Shown: piece after piece, positions 48,954-61,486 of the stretch
Layout of the letters: each line of letters opens with the position of its first letter
Position numbering within the stretch: position 1 is the stretch's first letter
Assembly: GCF_047495875.1 (NCBI RefSeq)
Contig: NC_092463.1
Coordinates: forward strand, 23,177,224 to 23,241,223
Length of the DNA stretch: 64,000 bases
DNA from: Pithys albifrons albifrons
Taxonomy: Eukaryota > Chordata > Aves > Passeriformes > Thamnophilidae
Reading direction: 5' to 3'
Made by a program: the position numbers and the translations under genes
The notes under the pieces: model-generated
The model's input: the letters and a program-made list of their open reading frames with translations, nothing else
Databases searched by the model: none
Told to the model about the DNA's origin: nothing

Positions 48954-51136
48954 CACACCACAACTTTGGGGAAGAAAATGTTAATAGGAATCCTTGTTCA
49001 TATTCTAAACATTAAAGATTCATTAAAGATTTCATTCATTAAAGATTCATCTAAATGTGGGGGCACACATATCATCCAGTACTGTCTCCTCATCCAACCA
49101 TTCGTGTAGCTCTTTCAGACACAATTGAAAAAAAAAGCACTAAAGGAGAGATAATAGATATTAAATTGGGTGGGAGAAGAGGGGAAGGAATGTGTGGCAA
49201 TTCCAGTGATAAAATTTGTTCCTTTGCCTGTCTCCTTAGTTGATCAGTCTAACAACCTTCTGGTCCACAAAGCTAAAAATGTTGCCAAATAGCTGCAGAA
49301 AAAAATTCCAGAAAAGGGTGGAATCTGATTTGTTTCCTGCATCCTACCCTGTTCTGTTGTGGGTTTGGCTGCAAGACTCCAAGTTTAAAGCTGAGAGAAG
49401 TGTCATCAGCCCCTAGAGACAGGTTCCAAACAATTGAACATGTTTGGAGGAAAGGTTTACTCTTTGGCTCTCTCAATACTTTGTAGCTGCCCAGAATTGA
49501 GTAGTTATGGTCAGACACACACTCACTGTGGTTGATGGCTGGTTCGTGATTTCAAAAGTATCTGGAATTGTTCAAGAAAAGCTAAGGAGGCATCCTTTGA
49601 TATTCTGTGCTCCTGACAGTCTGTAGTCATGGTGGTTTCTCTCAGAAGACATTACTGAGTCATCTCAGTAATGAGACTGAGCTAGTATAGAAACTGAAAT
49701 AGATAAGAATTCCTTCTCTGTTCATCTGAGAAACTGGATTCACTGAGATCTCTTCACCTCAAGGCAGGCAAGTTTTGGGAAGAGCTGAAAGACACAGAGT
49801 TCACAGCCTGTTTTTAGGGCTTGAATCAAACTTGGCTTTTGCAGGAAATCTTTTAAGTTCTGAGAGTGACAGTAGTTAACAGTTCTCTTTTAGAAACTGC
49901 TACTTGGCAAAACCCACAAGAATCTGCCAGTCCTAATCAAGGAAGAGCAAAAAATAACACCCCTCTTGCCACTCTCCCTCTTCTGCCCCCTTGAAAAATA
50001 AGGAAATCAAAATTGCCCCTGATATCCAAAGTTAAAGACAAAGTCGAATATATTTATCTTTATGAATATGAGTGAGAGATCTAAATCCAGAGAGGAGATG
50101 GTTTTATTTCTCTCCTTATGATGATCCTTTGTCTTGCCTTTCCTTTGGGTCATTTGGTTTGAAAGGCTTAAAAGAGTGATGATTCTGACCAAAAACAGAG
50201 ACAAAGTCTTGTCCCCTTCTGCTTCTGGTGTCTTGTTCATGAAAAAAACCCTTGAAGACTAAAAGTTGGCCACTGTGAAAATGTGAATCATAGAAGACAT
50301 TGCCAGGAGGAAGAGTTTCAGTTTCTGTTTCTTTTTCCAAACACATGCACACAGAATATATATACAGGATTTGAATCAGCCATGAGGACAAATGCCTCAG
50401 TAGAAGGAAATTCTGGGTGCTTTATTAGAGGACAGTAATCCATCCTCTTAACATGCAGGATGAATTTGGGTCTCCAGCCCTTTGAATCATTTCCATCTAT
50501 GTCTCAGTAAGACAAGAAAGTACCTAATGTTCTTGGTGGGCTGTGACCATTGCCTTTCAAGGTGCAGTCCTTCAGATCTTCATTAGTCCTTAGGCTACCA
50601 TTGAACGCTTGGCAATGGTTTTATCTTATCTTAGTTGTTAATGTCTGCAGGTGCATTAGCTATCTAGAGAACTTATTAGTGGTCATTTTTACAGCAAGGT
50701 AGTTCATGCCTTCAGGGAAACTTACTACTTGAAGAATCATCATCAAATTAAGACTTTCTTTTGCCCTGTTGCAGGTTCTTCCCTTGACAGAGGCCACCCA
50801 GGATCTCAGAAGGGCTCTAGTTTAAGTGTGTGTGGACAGCTTCTAAAATTTAATGTACACAGAAGATCAAGCTATGTCCACAACAGAATACACAGGTTAC
50901 ATTATTTTCTTAATTTTATACTGAAGAATGATACGTACTTTGGATATGATCTATACCAGAACAAGAGAGTTTTATATACAAAATAAGCATTTGAAGTTCA
51001 GACTTGGTACATTTTCCATCAATACATGAAAGACTTGATTCAATACTGACCAAATATACATTGATGGAGGTGTTCTTCTTTTAGCCTGCTCAAGAAATCA
51101 TGATTGGTTTCCAATAAATAAAAACCAAGAAACTGT
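48954..51136. other. Intergenic, nothing recognised
   Basis: Only the short CATTAAAGATT array at its left edge is notable. Confidence 0.5.
49010..49051. repeat. Short imperfect tandem repeat (CATTAAAGATT)
   Basis: CATTAAAGATT or close variants occur three to four times in succession. It is simple-sequence expansion in AT-rich DNA. Confidence 0.8.
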
Positions 51137-52955
51137 TAAATCATAAAATACCAGGTTGGAAGGGGACCTCGAGGATCATCTGGTCCAAACTTTCTTGGCA
51201 AAAGGATGGTCTAGACAAGATGGTCCAGCACTCTGTTTAGCTGAACCCTAAACTGTCCAGTGCTAGGAAAACCATCACTACCCTGGGGAGATTATCCCAA
51301 AGGCTGAATGTCCTCATTGTGAAAAATGTTCCTCCTGTGTCTTACAGGAATCTCCCCAGGATTAACCTGTACCCACTAACCCTCATCTTCTCCATGGAAC
51401 CTTGTGAAAAGGGAGTCTCCATCTTCCTTGTAGCCATTCTTTAAATACTGGAACATGGTGATAAGGTCTCCCCTAAGGCTACTTTTCTCAAGGCTGAAAA
51501 AACCCAGCTCTCTTACCCTTTCCTCATATGGCTGGCTTCTCAGTGCCTTCATCATCTTTGTGGCCCTTCTCTGGCCCCTCTCCAGCCTGTCCACAGGTTT
51601 TTTGTATGGCATGGACCAAAACTAAACACAGTATTCCAAGAGTGTCCAGACAAGCATTGAATAGAGTGGGATAATGACTTCTTTAACTCTGCTGGTGATG
51701 CCCTTGCCTGCAGCCCAGCATCCTGTTGACTTTCTGTGCTGCAGCACACTGTTCACTCAGATTGGGCTGCTTGTCCCCCAGGGCCCCCAGAACCCCTTTG
51801 TGCTGCTCTGCAGGCCAGTAGAGCCCAACCTGTGCTGCAAACTTTGTCAGAGTACATTTGATCCCATCTTTTAGGTCACTTATGGAGATATGAAAGTGTT
51901 GGGCCCAATATTGATCCCTGGGGAACCCCACTTGTGACAGGTTATTGATTTCAAAAGGAGCTATTCTTCACCACCCTCTAGGTGCTGCTTCTCAGCCAGT
52001 TCCCCATCCACCACAGAGATCACATCAGTTTCTCTAAGAGAGGGCTTTGGGAAACCATATCAAAACCCTTGGAGAAATCCAGGTAGACAATGTCCACTAC
52101 TCACCCCACATCAACCGAGCAGGTTACGTTGTTGTTGAGGGTCATCAGGTTTGTCAGCTATGACTTGCCCTTAGTGAATCCATGCTGGCTTTTCCCAATC
52201 ACATCATCTGATTTTGATAGCTCCCATGAGAATTTGTTTCACAGCTTTGCCAGGGACTGAAGTAGGACTGATGGGTTTAAAATATCCTGGATCCTCCTTT
52301 AAACCCTTCTTGTAGATGAGGGTGACAATAGCCTTCCTGTAGTCTTCTGGGATGATTCCCAGTCTCCATAACTTCTCAAAGATTATGGAGAACAGCCTCA
52401 CAACAATGTCTGCCAGCTCTCTTACCCTTGGGTGGGTGGATACTCTTGGGGTCCAACAATTTCCAGGGATCAAACTCCTGTAATAGTTGACATACCAACT
52501 CTTCTTTCACTGATGGTAGGTTTGTGTTTGCATCAACCTGGATTTTTGGTCCCAACAGTGCTGGTAAAGACAGTGGTGAAGAAAGTGTTGACAACCTCAT
52601 CCCTTTTAGTGTTGGTGACTAATTCATCCCTCCTGTTTAATGGTGGGCCAATATTTTCTTTCTCTTTTTACTTGTTGTTTACATACTTGAAGAAGCCTTC
52701 CTTGTGGTTTTTGACATTTCTGGGAAATTTCAATTTGAGCTGAGATTTCACTTTTCTAACCGCATCTCTGCACACCCTGCAAATGCCCTTATAGTTCTCA
52801 ATGTGTATTTGTCCACTTTTCCATCTGTGTTATGCTTCTCTTTTGGTTTTGAAGCTTGCAGTTCAGCCATTGGGGCTATTGATGTCTACTTCCCTTACCT
52901 TTAAAGGGTGATGAACTGTTCTTGAACTTCCATGTTTCTCAGGAGAAAAATGCTA
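51137..52955 (-). mobile_element. CR1 retrotransposon with decayed reverse transcriptase
   Basis: On the minus strand, frames resemble the CR1 ORF2 protein in order: SIIFEKLWRLGIIPEDYRKA and EDPGYFKPISPTSVPGKA (52200-52475), then a VYLDFSKGFD-like block (about 52050-52100), ISDLKDGIKCTLTKFA (about 51840-51900), and RLERGQRRATKMM with YEERVRELGFFSLEKSSLRG (51376-51612). The plus-strand left edge, with AGGTTGGAAGGGGACCTCGA near 51153, is the complement of the CR1 3' end. Stops, frame changes and internal deletions make it non-functional. The upstream (right) limit is uncertain. Confidence 0.93.
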
Positions 52956-53849
52956 TCAGAGAGAAAACTTTGCAATCATACACTATGGTCTACCATTTAC
53001 TTTTACCAGCTCCCTTTTCTGGCAGCCAGGCTATAACACTCCTTTGTGCACCAGGCAGATCTTTTTATAGCATCAGTTTCATGGTGAAACGTGCTCATTC
53101 TCACAGATTTTTCCCTTTGAAGAAAAAAATTTTGAGGACATCCAATACTGGGCTTTAGGAATCAAGCATCATCAGAGCAGGCTTATCCAGATGGCATCTC
53201 TGGTTCCGGGGCCGTCCACTTGCCAGATTCCCACTCAGAAAAGTCCCTAGCAATTGTGACATCCACAGCATCTTCTAAGCAGAGGTGGGAGGAGGTTTCT
53301 ATCCCTGCTCTGCTCTGTCAACAGCTCATCAAAAGAGATGTATGTCTTCTGGATCTGGATTAACAGAGCTCTTCCACATTCCTTGCTGGAAGGAAAAAAA
53401 TGTCATCTCTTTCTTCAAGAGAATAGTTGATTCCCAAGCTGCTTCTACTTGCAATCAGAGAAGCTACAGCTTATTTTCCAGGAGCAAGAGACAGACACAA
53501 CTGAAACAAAACATAAATAACTAAGATCTCTCATTCCTTCTTCTTAGGTTCTGAATGATGAAGCAAGCTCAGTCTTCAACAACCAACATAGTGTTAGGGC
53601 AGTGCCTCACCTCTCCCTGTCTGCATTCTCCACTCATCCCAACTGTCAGCCTTAACTTCACCTAGTCCAAGCTTCTTTGCACGGACATCTGACAGGAAAC
53701 TCCTCACTGCCCAACATTTTCAGTCTTCCCATTGGATCTCTGTTGGTTCAGAGTAGGAAGGGATACTCTAGGGCAAAGGAGTTACACCTTCACTGATCAT
53801 CTCACAGGCAAAGCTTCAGACTAAGCTATTAAGGTTACTAAAATCAGAT

Positions 53850-54055
53850 ATGAGGTAATACTTGTATGAATTAGATGCAGATTAAAAGACAGATTTTCCA
53901 CATGACAAAAAGTTAATAGTGAGGTGCCACAAGGTACAATACTAAGTACTCCCATTGCATGTAATATATTGAGCAGTTATGTATAAAAGGGGGAGTGAAC
54001 AATGAGATGGCAGATATTGCAGATGACATGAAAGCATATCAGTAGCTGGAATTCA
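53850..54055 (+). mobile_element. Old CR1 reverse-transcriptase fragment
   Basis: AGTGAGGTGCCACAAGGTAC (a SGVPQG-like block) is followed by an L/N-rich stretch and by GCAGATATTGCAGATGACATG, which reads ADIADDM and corresponds to the FADDT catalytic motif of non-LTR reverse transcriptases. The piece is about 200 bases, isolated and decayed. Confidence 0.65.
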
Positions 54056-56449
54056 GATCCATACCCTGCTCTCCTAAGAAATCCCCCTGATCCATTGCAT
54101 TTTTTATCACAGCAGATTCTTTCAGTCCTTTTCACTGCATTCATGAATGTAACTTGCACAATACAATATCCCGGCAACCTTATGCTTTCCATTCTGCTGA
54201 GTGAGGTTTATAGCTTTTCATTCTCGTGGGCTGACTTGAAAGACTGAATCCGTGTTCCAGCCTGCAGACTGGAAGCACCTAATCAGGATGCAGGGCAGGT
54301 ACTGAGGGAGGCTATCTCTATGCGACAGCTCTCAAACCACTTCTCTGATTATTATGGCTCAGAGAAAAGAGTGCAAGGGAAATGGAAAAAAGTGAAAGAA
54401 AAAAAAACTACTGGTTTTTCAAAGAAAGGTATAAAGTCTCTGCCTCTGTAATAGTAGCCAATCACTCCCATGGTTAATTTAAAAGCAAATATATGTTAAA
54501 GATGGTCACAAGGGAAGAAGACAAACCTCAAATACAAGTTACCTGTTGAATTTATTATGGACTCTTTTAAGGGAGAGCTTGTGATTTTAATATGAAAAGC
54601 ATCATAGCACCAACTAAAAATCCACATTGCTGTTAATTTGCTTGTTTTCTACTTGGGCAGACAGCTCCCCATCAAGACAGTAAAGCTAAGCCCATTGTAA
54701 ATGTCTGCATTTGTGCACAGGGGAAAGAACAAGGAAGTTAGGGAAATGTATTATTATGATTTATCTGTTTTGTTTTGGCAATATATGAAACTATGCATAA
54801 AAAGTATTACCTTTGCCTGTTGTCATTTATCCTGATAATAGAAAAATATTTCATAATTAATCAGATACTCTCCCCTCTTTCCAGTTACATATATCCCAGG
54901 TGGCTGCTTCTTCATGGCCAAAATACTATCACTTCTGGGTAGGAATATTGTGACTGCTTAACAATGGATTGTTATAGTACACAATATTTTTAGGACTGAA
55001 AATTACACAAGTAATCTTAACTGTTTTCTTCTTAAAATGAGATTGTAGGGGTCACCTTTTACATGGTGGTTACTTAACCTTGTGCTAGAGCTCTTGTCTT
55101 ACCCTGTAAGCCAGTGTTGAGAGCACTTACCAATGAAATCTTTGGGGCCTTGGGTTTGGTTTGCTTAAGAAGGTTCAAGTATACCATCTTCTTCCTCCCT
55201 GGGAGCCTGCTGTAACAGTTAACAAACTGGTTGAGGTAGGGCAGTGTTTTTCTTCCTGTTGGCTCTATGCCTTTGTGCTGAAAGGAGCACAAGATTTATG
55301 ATTCCAGAATGGCAGACAAGAAAGGGCTGGAGTCTCTAACATGGTACTCCGAGTTCTCACCTTGAAGATGGGAGTCCTGAGTTCAGCAGCATTCCACAGC
55401 TCTCTCCCATTATGCATCTTTGTGCAGCTCACCACTAATCCTTTCTGAGAGTCTGACTGGGGCATTTAATTTTCTTCTGGTCCGGTACAGAAAGCTAAGG
55501 TACCTAATCCTTGAGGGTCAGGCAATGAAAATGAGCTGTTTCAATATGCATATTTTTATTGTAATGCAGCAAGTTATTTGAAAAAGTACCCATTTTATTA
55601 GAAGGGCAATGCAGGATTTTGATCTTGGAGAATTTACTGGAATAATCAATGTACAGCTACTCTGTTCAACAGTGAGTCAGATGAAAACAACATGGAAGAA
55701 ATTATGGAGGGAAACTTCAGATGACCAATTAAAGATCAATTGTAATGTAACTAAAAGAAAAAACATTTCCAAGCTTCAGGAGGTGTCAGGTTTTAATGTT
55801 CATCAATCATGTATAAGCCAGAATTATCAGTTTAATTATTTGCATGCAGACTTATGTAATATCAGTGATCCCCACTGTAAGTGAAAGCTATAATTCCATC
55901 ATGGAGAAGTGACACCAAGAATGGTGGAAATGAAGCCCAAGTCACTACATGTTAGAGCTGAAATTTCCTGGGTTTAAGCTGCTGTGTATGTAGGGTATAT
56001 ATAACCCAGCATCTGCACTTTTTTTCTATTGTGAATTTACAGTTTATTTCACCGTCCAGCTTCTGTTTGGGGATACAGCTCATTGTTTACATGGCACAAT
56101 CATTATAATCTATTACTAATTTTGATGGAACTAAAACACTGTCACCTGACACTAAGGGGACAGACATTCTTTTAGGGACCCTTGACAGAGTCATGACAGC
56201 ACTAAGTTTTAGCTACAATTAAAACTTTTCTTAATGGGGTATTATTACCAGTATAGCACAGAATGTATTATTAGAATTGCACAGGACTGCTACAAGCAGA
56301 ATTTATAAGTAGCTTAACACAGAATTTATAATATAACTTACAATTTCTAATCACCTAGACCCTACCTTAACTTAGGGTTTCTAATCACCCAGACCCTCTG
56401 CAGATCAGGTCACATCTTAATACACATTTTGCTGTATAAATATAACCAT
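54056..56449. other. Intergenic, nothing firmly recognised
   Basis: A weak tRNA-like phrase (GATGGGAGTCCTGAGTTC near 55365) hints at another SINE remnant, but it is too short to call. Local direct repeats lie at 56.3-56.4 kb. Confidence 0.45.
56344..56397. repeat. 20-bp direct repeat with short spacer
   Basis: TTTCTAATCACCTAGACCCT at 56344-56363 recurs with one change at 56378-56397. A smaller repeat (CAGAATTTATAA) lies just to the left, so the whole stretch looks locally duplicated. Confidence 0.85.
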
Positions 56450-56600
56450 CATAATCACAGAATCAGAATCACAGACTATTCTGAGTTGGAAGGGACCCAC
56501 AAAGATCATCGAGTCCAACTCACAGCCCACACAGGAGATCGAACCCATGACCTTGGCATTATAACAACCAAGTTTTAACGAACTGAGCTAGTCTCAGCTG
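56450..56600 (-). mobile_element. TguSINE1-like SINE (tRNA-Ile head, CR1 tail)
   Basis: On the minus strand the element begins with a degenerate tRNA-Ile: an A box TAGCTCAGTTCG (plus 56579-56590), a TTATAATGCCAAGGTC anticodon-side region and a B box GGTTCGATCTC (plus 56535-56545). It continues directly into a CR1 3' tail (GTTGGACTCGATGATCTT, GGGTCCCTTCCAACTCAGAA, repeated ATTCTG). This composite structure is known for TguSINE1 of songbirds, which is mobilised by CR1. Mutations in the A box and stem argue against a working tRNA. Confidence 0.85.
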
Positions 56601-58741
56601 CTCTAGACTCAGAAATCACATAAAGTATTCAAGTCACTTACTCAGTCCTCTGAGGAAGCAAATGATGGGGGAAGTGTCCCTGGCCATGGGGAGGTCACAA
56701 GTCTCACTGTCCATCAGCAGTTGTGGTTCAAGTTCCCCACTCAGGACCTGTAACTGCTTGACTTTGTGGAGTGCTCTGTGTGCTGCTGGGCTTCCCTGTG
56801 CTGTGACGGGGTCAGCAGCAGGGCCTGGCTGGCCACATGCCTGGGACCTTCCAGGCCAGTCAGGAAGGAAGCAATCAGCCTGGTACCCAGGAATCTTGAC
56901 ACTGGCAGGGAGGGGAAGAAGAAATCTGTTTGTTTTGTGTACTTGGTTCACAGGATTCAGGGCCTGATAATGAGGGGAAAAGGAACTCACACATGACTCA
57001 CTCTGTAACAGAGAATGACTTTGCCTTATAAAATGGTGCTAGTTATGCTAACCAGGAGTCTTGAGCAGGGCATACCAGTCTAACACTCCTGGAAACAAGA
57101 AGTAGTTTTCTATGTCTTTGAGATAAACATAGACAAGGAAAAGGCCTAAATTCACCCATCATGAAGCACCTTTGATGATGAGAAGATCTGTATCACTGAT
57201 GAAACTTAAGTTTTATTTTTCAAAATATTTACACAGACCATGAATGGCTGATAAAACATCAGTATAATTTTCCTAATTTTAAGGCTGCAGTCCTCTTCAG
57301 TGCAACAATTAAGTATGCATCCTCTGCTAAGTAAAAGGTAAATAATGCATTTGATTTCCTGGGACCTGATTGTACTCACAATTTTAAGATGTTGCTCATC
57401 TTCTGCTTTATGTGAACAAGAAGGAAAGAATGAATTCACATGGCAGTGTGAATTTTAGCATTTTAAATTTTGAAGTGTTTGACAATGCAGCCATAATATT
57501 GTTTTAATCTAATATCTTTATGTGTAATTTCCTGTGTTAATTCCATCATGTGGAACCACATTAAGTCTCATATGGACCATTAATAGAGCTGGAACTTAGA
57601 TATGCTTGTGCAGACCTCTAGCATTTGAGCTAACTGACCTTAAAAACAGGCAGCCATCCTTTATGAGATCCAGCCTCTAAAGGCAAAGTGAGACAAGCAC
57701 TTTGCAAAGGGATTTCATGGCTATTTGCTGACAATTGAGGAACGATGGGAATCAGGAAGCCATGCCCTGGTAGTCTAAGTGCCTAATGCCTACAGACCTT
57801 CTGCTCTAACTCTCTTAAGTCTCCTGTACCTGGAAAAGGAGCTCCCTGTCAGCTCAGCCCAGCCTTTAGCAGGATGTACTCAGTATGATTGAAATGATCG
57901 ACAAGTTTGCATGCTAACCTCTAATATGTACTGAGTGTACACAGACAGCCATTGTAGACATTGTGATATCCCACCTTACCAGCACAAATTATGTAGGGAA
58001 CATAGAAAAATTTCTCTCTACCAGGGCTACTCTGGCATTTGGTCTGTTGTTCTGAAGCATCAAGGTAGCCAATCTCCTGAAAAAAGTGTAGGAATTTTTA
58101 GCATTGACAAAACAATACCATTTCCCATAAGTTACTAATCAGAAAAGACAGACATATCTATGCTGACATTGTAAAATGTACCAGCCTGAGGCAGGTGGCA
58201 CAGAAAATTTAAATTCAAATTATTAAAATTTGACAGCTGCAAGCAAGCAACTAAACCAAGGCCTTATAACATCAAGCGTTAGGTAACTAACATTGTTATA
58301 CCAGCTCTTGACAAATGCAAATTTTCCCAGTAAGATCTGAGAACTTAATAGGGAGGATACATGTAGATAGATATAAGGGACTTAGAAAGCACAACTGATT
58401 AGAAACAACCCTGACACAGATCAGCTTTGTTTCACTGCCAATATTTAGGGAAATCAATAGACTTAAGCAGACTAATTGTTGAAAAATAATATTTTAAAGT
58501 GCTTTTGGATTCAGTATAATAGATTTGGTTAGCAAGGGTATTCAGAACATAAAAAATTATCTTGATCATCTCCTTTCAGCATTTTTAGTCACCACAAACT
58601 GTGACAGTTGTGAAGAACTTTGTATGAAACATAGGCACATAATAGAACAATTTACTTATTTTGGTATTGGCTGGGAAAACCCCCCACATATGCCAAATGT
58701 AAAATCATTTTATCTTCCAATTTCCATCAGTTTCTGTCTTC

Positions 58742-58935
58742 TGTAGTTAACTAGCATTTATATAGTGCTGTTGATCATTAAGTATTTTATTATCAATTTA
58801 TTCAAAGACACTAAAATAACTGGATTTTAAAAATAGATATAGTAGTAGGCCCTTTATACTGTAAAAAGCTAATTGGAATCTCTGTTGCAGTACACAGTAT
58901 TATTATCCTTATTTGAGGGATTTTCAAATGTTCTA
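58742..58935 (+). repeat. Ancient MIR-like SINE remnant
   Basis: TAGCATTTATATAGTGCTGTTGATC, then AAGTATTTTATTA, and later AGTATTATTATCCTTATTTGAGG follow the order of the MIR/Amn core-SINE consensus (ATATAGTGCTTTTCATC ... TATTATCCCCATTTTACAGATG). Very diverged. Orientation plus. Confidence 0.5.
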
Positions 58936-61181
58936 AATTTTTAACAAAATACTAACTTGTGTTCTGTCTTAGATCAGAAGTTCTAATTTAATATAGTTAG
59001 CATGTATTCCCACTAATTAGAAATATAATTAATTTTCTAATTGTATCAACACTGGACTATTTCAATCACAAACTGATTATCTGCCAGTTAATGTGACAGT
59101 CATTTGAAGAGGAACATTTATTGATATTTTTGAGAAGTTTTGGGCTTAACCAAAGACATTCAGGCAAGAACAGTTTACTTGACTACACCAAAACTAGAGA
59201 TGCCCTGTTGTATTTTGTTTGTATCTGTATGCCACACATCCCTGTTTCATGCTGATGTCCTCATCCCTCATACATCTGTACAAAATACAAGTTTAATTTA
59301 AGTTGAGGTTTTCTACCAAAGGAGGAACTAAATAGGTCTTGGGACAAGAAAAACTTGCTTTGGTTTATAGGCAAACAGTACAGATTCAACCTGTGCTAGA
59401 CATTATCCTGACAAGCATTTTGGCCTTGCTAGTCCCGATGCTTCCCCTCAAACTTGGCGTCTTGCTGGTGGACAATGAGAAACAGGAACTCATAAGAGAA
59501 GGCATAGCAAAATGTAAAGATATTTCTGTCCCTTTTAATCACGTTACTATGTCTCTACATGATCCTCAAACCTTTTGCTATATTCTTATTACTGCCAAAA
59601 TCCTCTATTACTTTGTGTGATGAGAAGAACTAGTTTATTGCTCTGTTTGGGCTTTTTTGCAAAGTAATGAGCTAGCTGTAAAATGAATGGTGCACTACAA
59701 TAGCGTGCCCTCTTACGTTTTTCAGAACTTTTAGGTGCTGGCACTTTTTTTGTTATGTTCTGCTCACCTTCCTGGGCCTTTTGTATTTATGCTGAAATAA
59801 ACATCCTGTGTATAGGGAGAAACTCCCTGCAGTGCCCAGAGGAGCAGTATATTGACAGGAGAGGGGCTTTTTAGCAGAGCAGGAGGGAGCTCCTACCAAA
59901 TGCACATGGACCCAGTGACTGGAAAATCACACTAACAAGCCTTTGGCATCCTTATAGAGGCTAAAGCCCATGGACATTCCTGAGGAGTAAGACATCAGTC
60001 ATGAGGGGCTAAAGAACTGGGTTATAAGGGAAAAAGAGGTGAAAAGAGTGGCTAAGAGAAATGTAGGAGAGAGATGAGCACTGGTGGCAGGCAGTTACTC
60101 ACATTTGCACTTTCTGAGCGTGCTGTGAGTTCTGTTGCAGAATAAACTCTGATGGTTTCTGAGGCTTGTCTCCCCATGAAGAAGCTAAACTCACTGCCTG
60201 CACTGGTGCCAGCTTTTGAGATGTTGGTATGTAGGACTCTATTTGCAGCATCCATTCTGAATGGAAAGGCTCTCATGGGCCCCAGGATAGATATTTTGGA
60301 GGACACAGTAGCCTTGATGAGTTGATTGAAAGCTCATTTATCCTCTACCTGTCAGAAGTTTAGTGCTTGATGAAATACTCATATTCTCCTCCCTGTCTGG
60401 TGGTAGGACAGCATGATCAGGAGAGCACAAGATGGATAGCACTGACCAAAATGTAATCAATATCCTAATGCAGAAAACACAGGAATCCCATGTTCAGTGG
60501 ATACACTATGTCATGATGTCCTTGTATTCTTCCTTGTACTCAGCAAGGTTCTGTAGGTCAGGAAGTGAAATCTCTTCTGAGCAACTTTTTCAAAGATCTT
60601 CTCTGCCAAGCACAACCACCTAATCCCTTGGCCCCTTTCCCTCTGAGCATACTTTCTGGGAAACTGCCTCAGGGCTACAGTGGTCCACACCATCTCAGTA
60701 TGGTGGACCTGAGCACGTCTGATCTGGCCAGCTGATGATTCCCTTTTTTATCCCTACAAACTCGTTGCTGGAATCAGGAATGTCCAGGCTTTGGGAGCAG
60801 ATCACAGTGCTTAGGGACCTGAGGATAAAGCTCAACATGCTGCTGGCAGGCTCCAATTGTTTGCACAGAGTGACTCCTTATCTAAAGAGGTGGAGTCACT
60901 GCTTAACCCTCCTCTGTAGATCGTGAAGCAGTCCTCCTATCATGTCTCATCTTCCTCTCTCTTCCAATATTCGCTGGAGAAGAGATCTGTATTTGATTGG
61001 CTCTGCTATAGGAAAAAGCTGGAGATAAAGAGGAGAGATGTTCTGGTCTAAACAGAATAGTCTCACTTTGTCTAGGGTGAGGGAGGGGCCTGCAGCCCCA
61101 AACTCTAGTCATTGAGAACCGTTGTGTCCCATCCCACTAAGTCCAAATTAGTTTTTCCAAGTCTGGTCCCATCCAACCCAA

Positions 61182-61196
61182 CAGCAGCAGCAGCAG
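61182..61196. repeat. Short CAG microsatellite
   Basis: Five CAG units lie in a somewhat GC-richer stretch. They are not in a recognisable coding frame. Confidence 0.8.
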
Positions 61197-61476
61197 AAGT
61201 TGCAGCGAGAGGCATCACGTGTATGTGTTAAAGTTGCAAAGCAGAAGCTGATGGACGGTGCAGGCTGAAGTCCCGTTTATACACTCTCAGGCTACGTGTG
61301 AGGCCAACGAATCAAAGTGGAACACATCCTGCAGGGCTTGGTGCTACTGGAAGGCAGAACCAGAGGGCAGCTCTTGTGCTGTTGTGCTTCCCTGCTCATT
61401 CCATACATGCTCAGGGAGTGTGGGCACAACTTTCTTCTCTAAAGGTCCTCAGATTGGAATAGTGTGAGCAGCCCAT

Positions 61477-61486
61477 GTCACGTGAC
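61477..61486. promoter_or_regulatory. GTCACGTGAC palindrome
   Basis: A perfect 10-base palindrome with the CACGTG core, the high-affinity USF/bHLH-Zip form. A second CACGTG lies at 61216-61221. The block 61130-61490 is richer in G+C than its surroundings. No gene is visible nearby. Confidence 0.25.

Noticed and set aside
51376..51612. A short gene encoding an arginine-rich 78-residue protein
   Set aside because: The residues match the C-terminal part of CR1 ORF2 and sit inside a longer decayed CR1.
55340..55420. A tRNA-derived SINE on the plus strand
   Set aside because: Only one B-box-like phrase is visible, which is too little to separate from chance.
56535..56597. A tRNA-Ile gene on the minus strand
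   Set aside because: The A and B boxes are present but the sequence is mutated and runs directly into a CR1 tail, so it is the head of a SINE.
56634..56990. A 118-codon minus-strand open frame
   Set aside because: Open in a locally GC-rich patch and also open on the other strand. No recognisable domain.
59339..59620. A 93-codon plus-strand frame with a hydrophobic segment (ILTSILALLVPMLPLKLGVLL)
   Set aside because: It could suggest a membrane peptide, but there is no family match, no splice context and no promoter feature.
60052..60306. An 84-codon minus-strand frame of protein-like composition
   Set aside because: No domain recognised and the length is compatible with chance. Kept only as part of an unexplained block.
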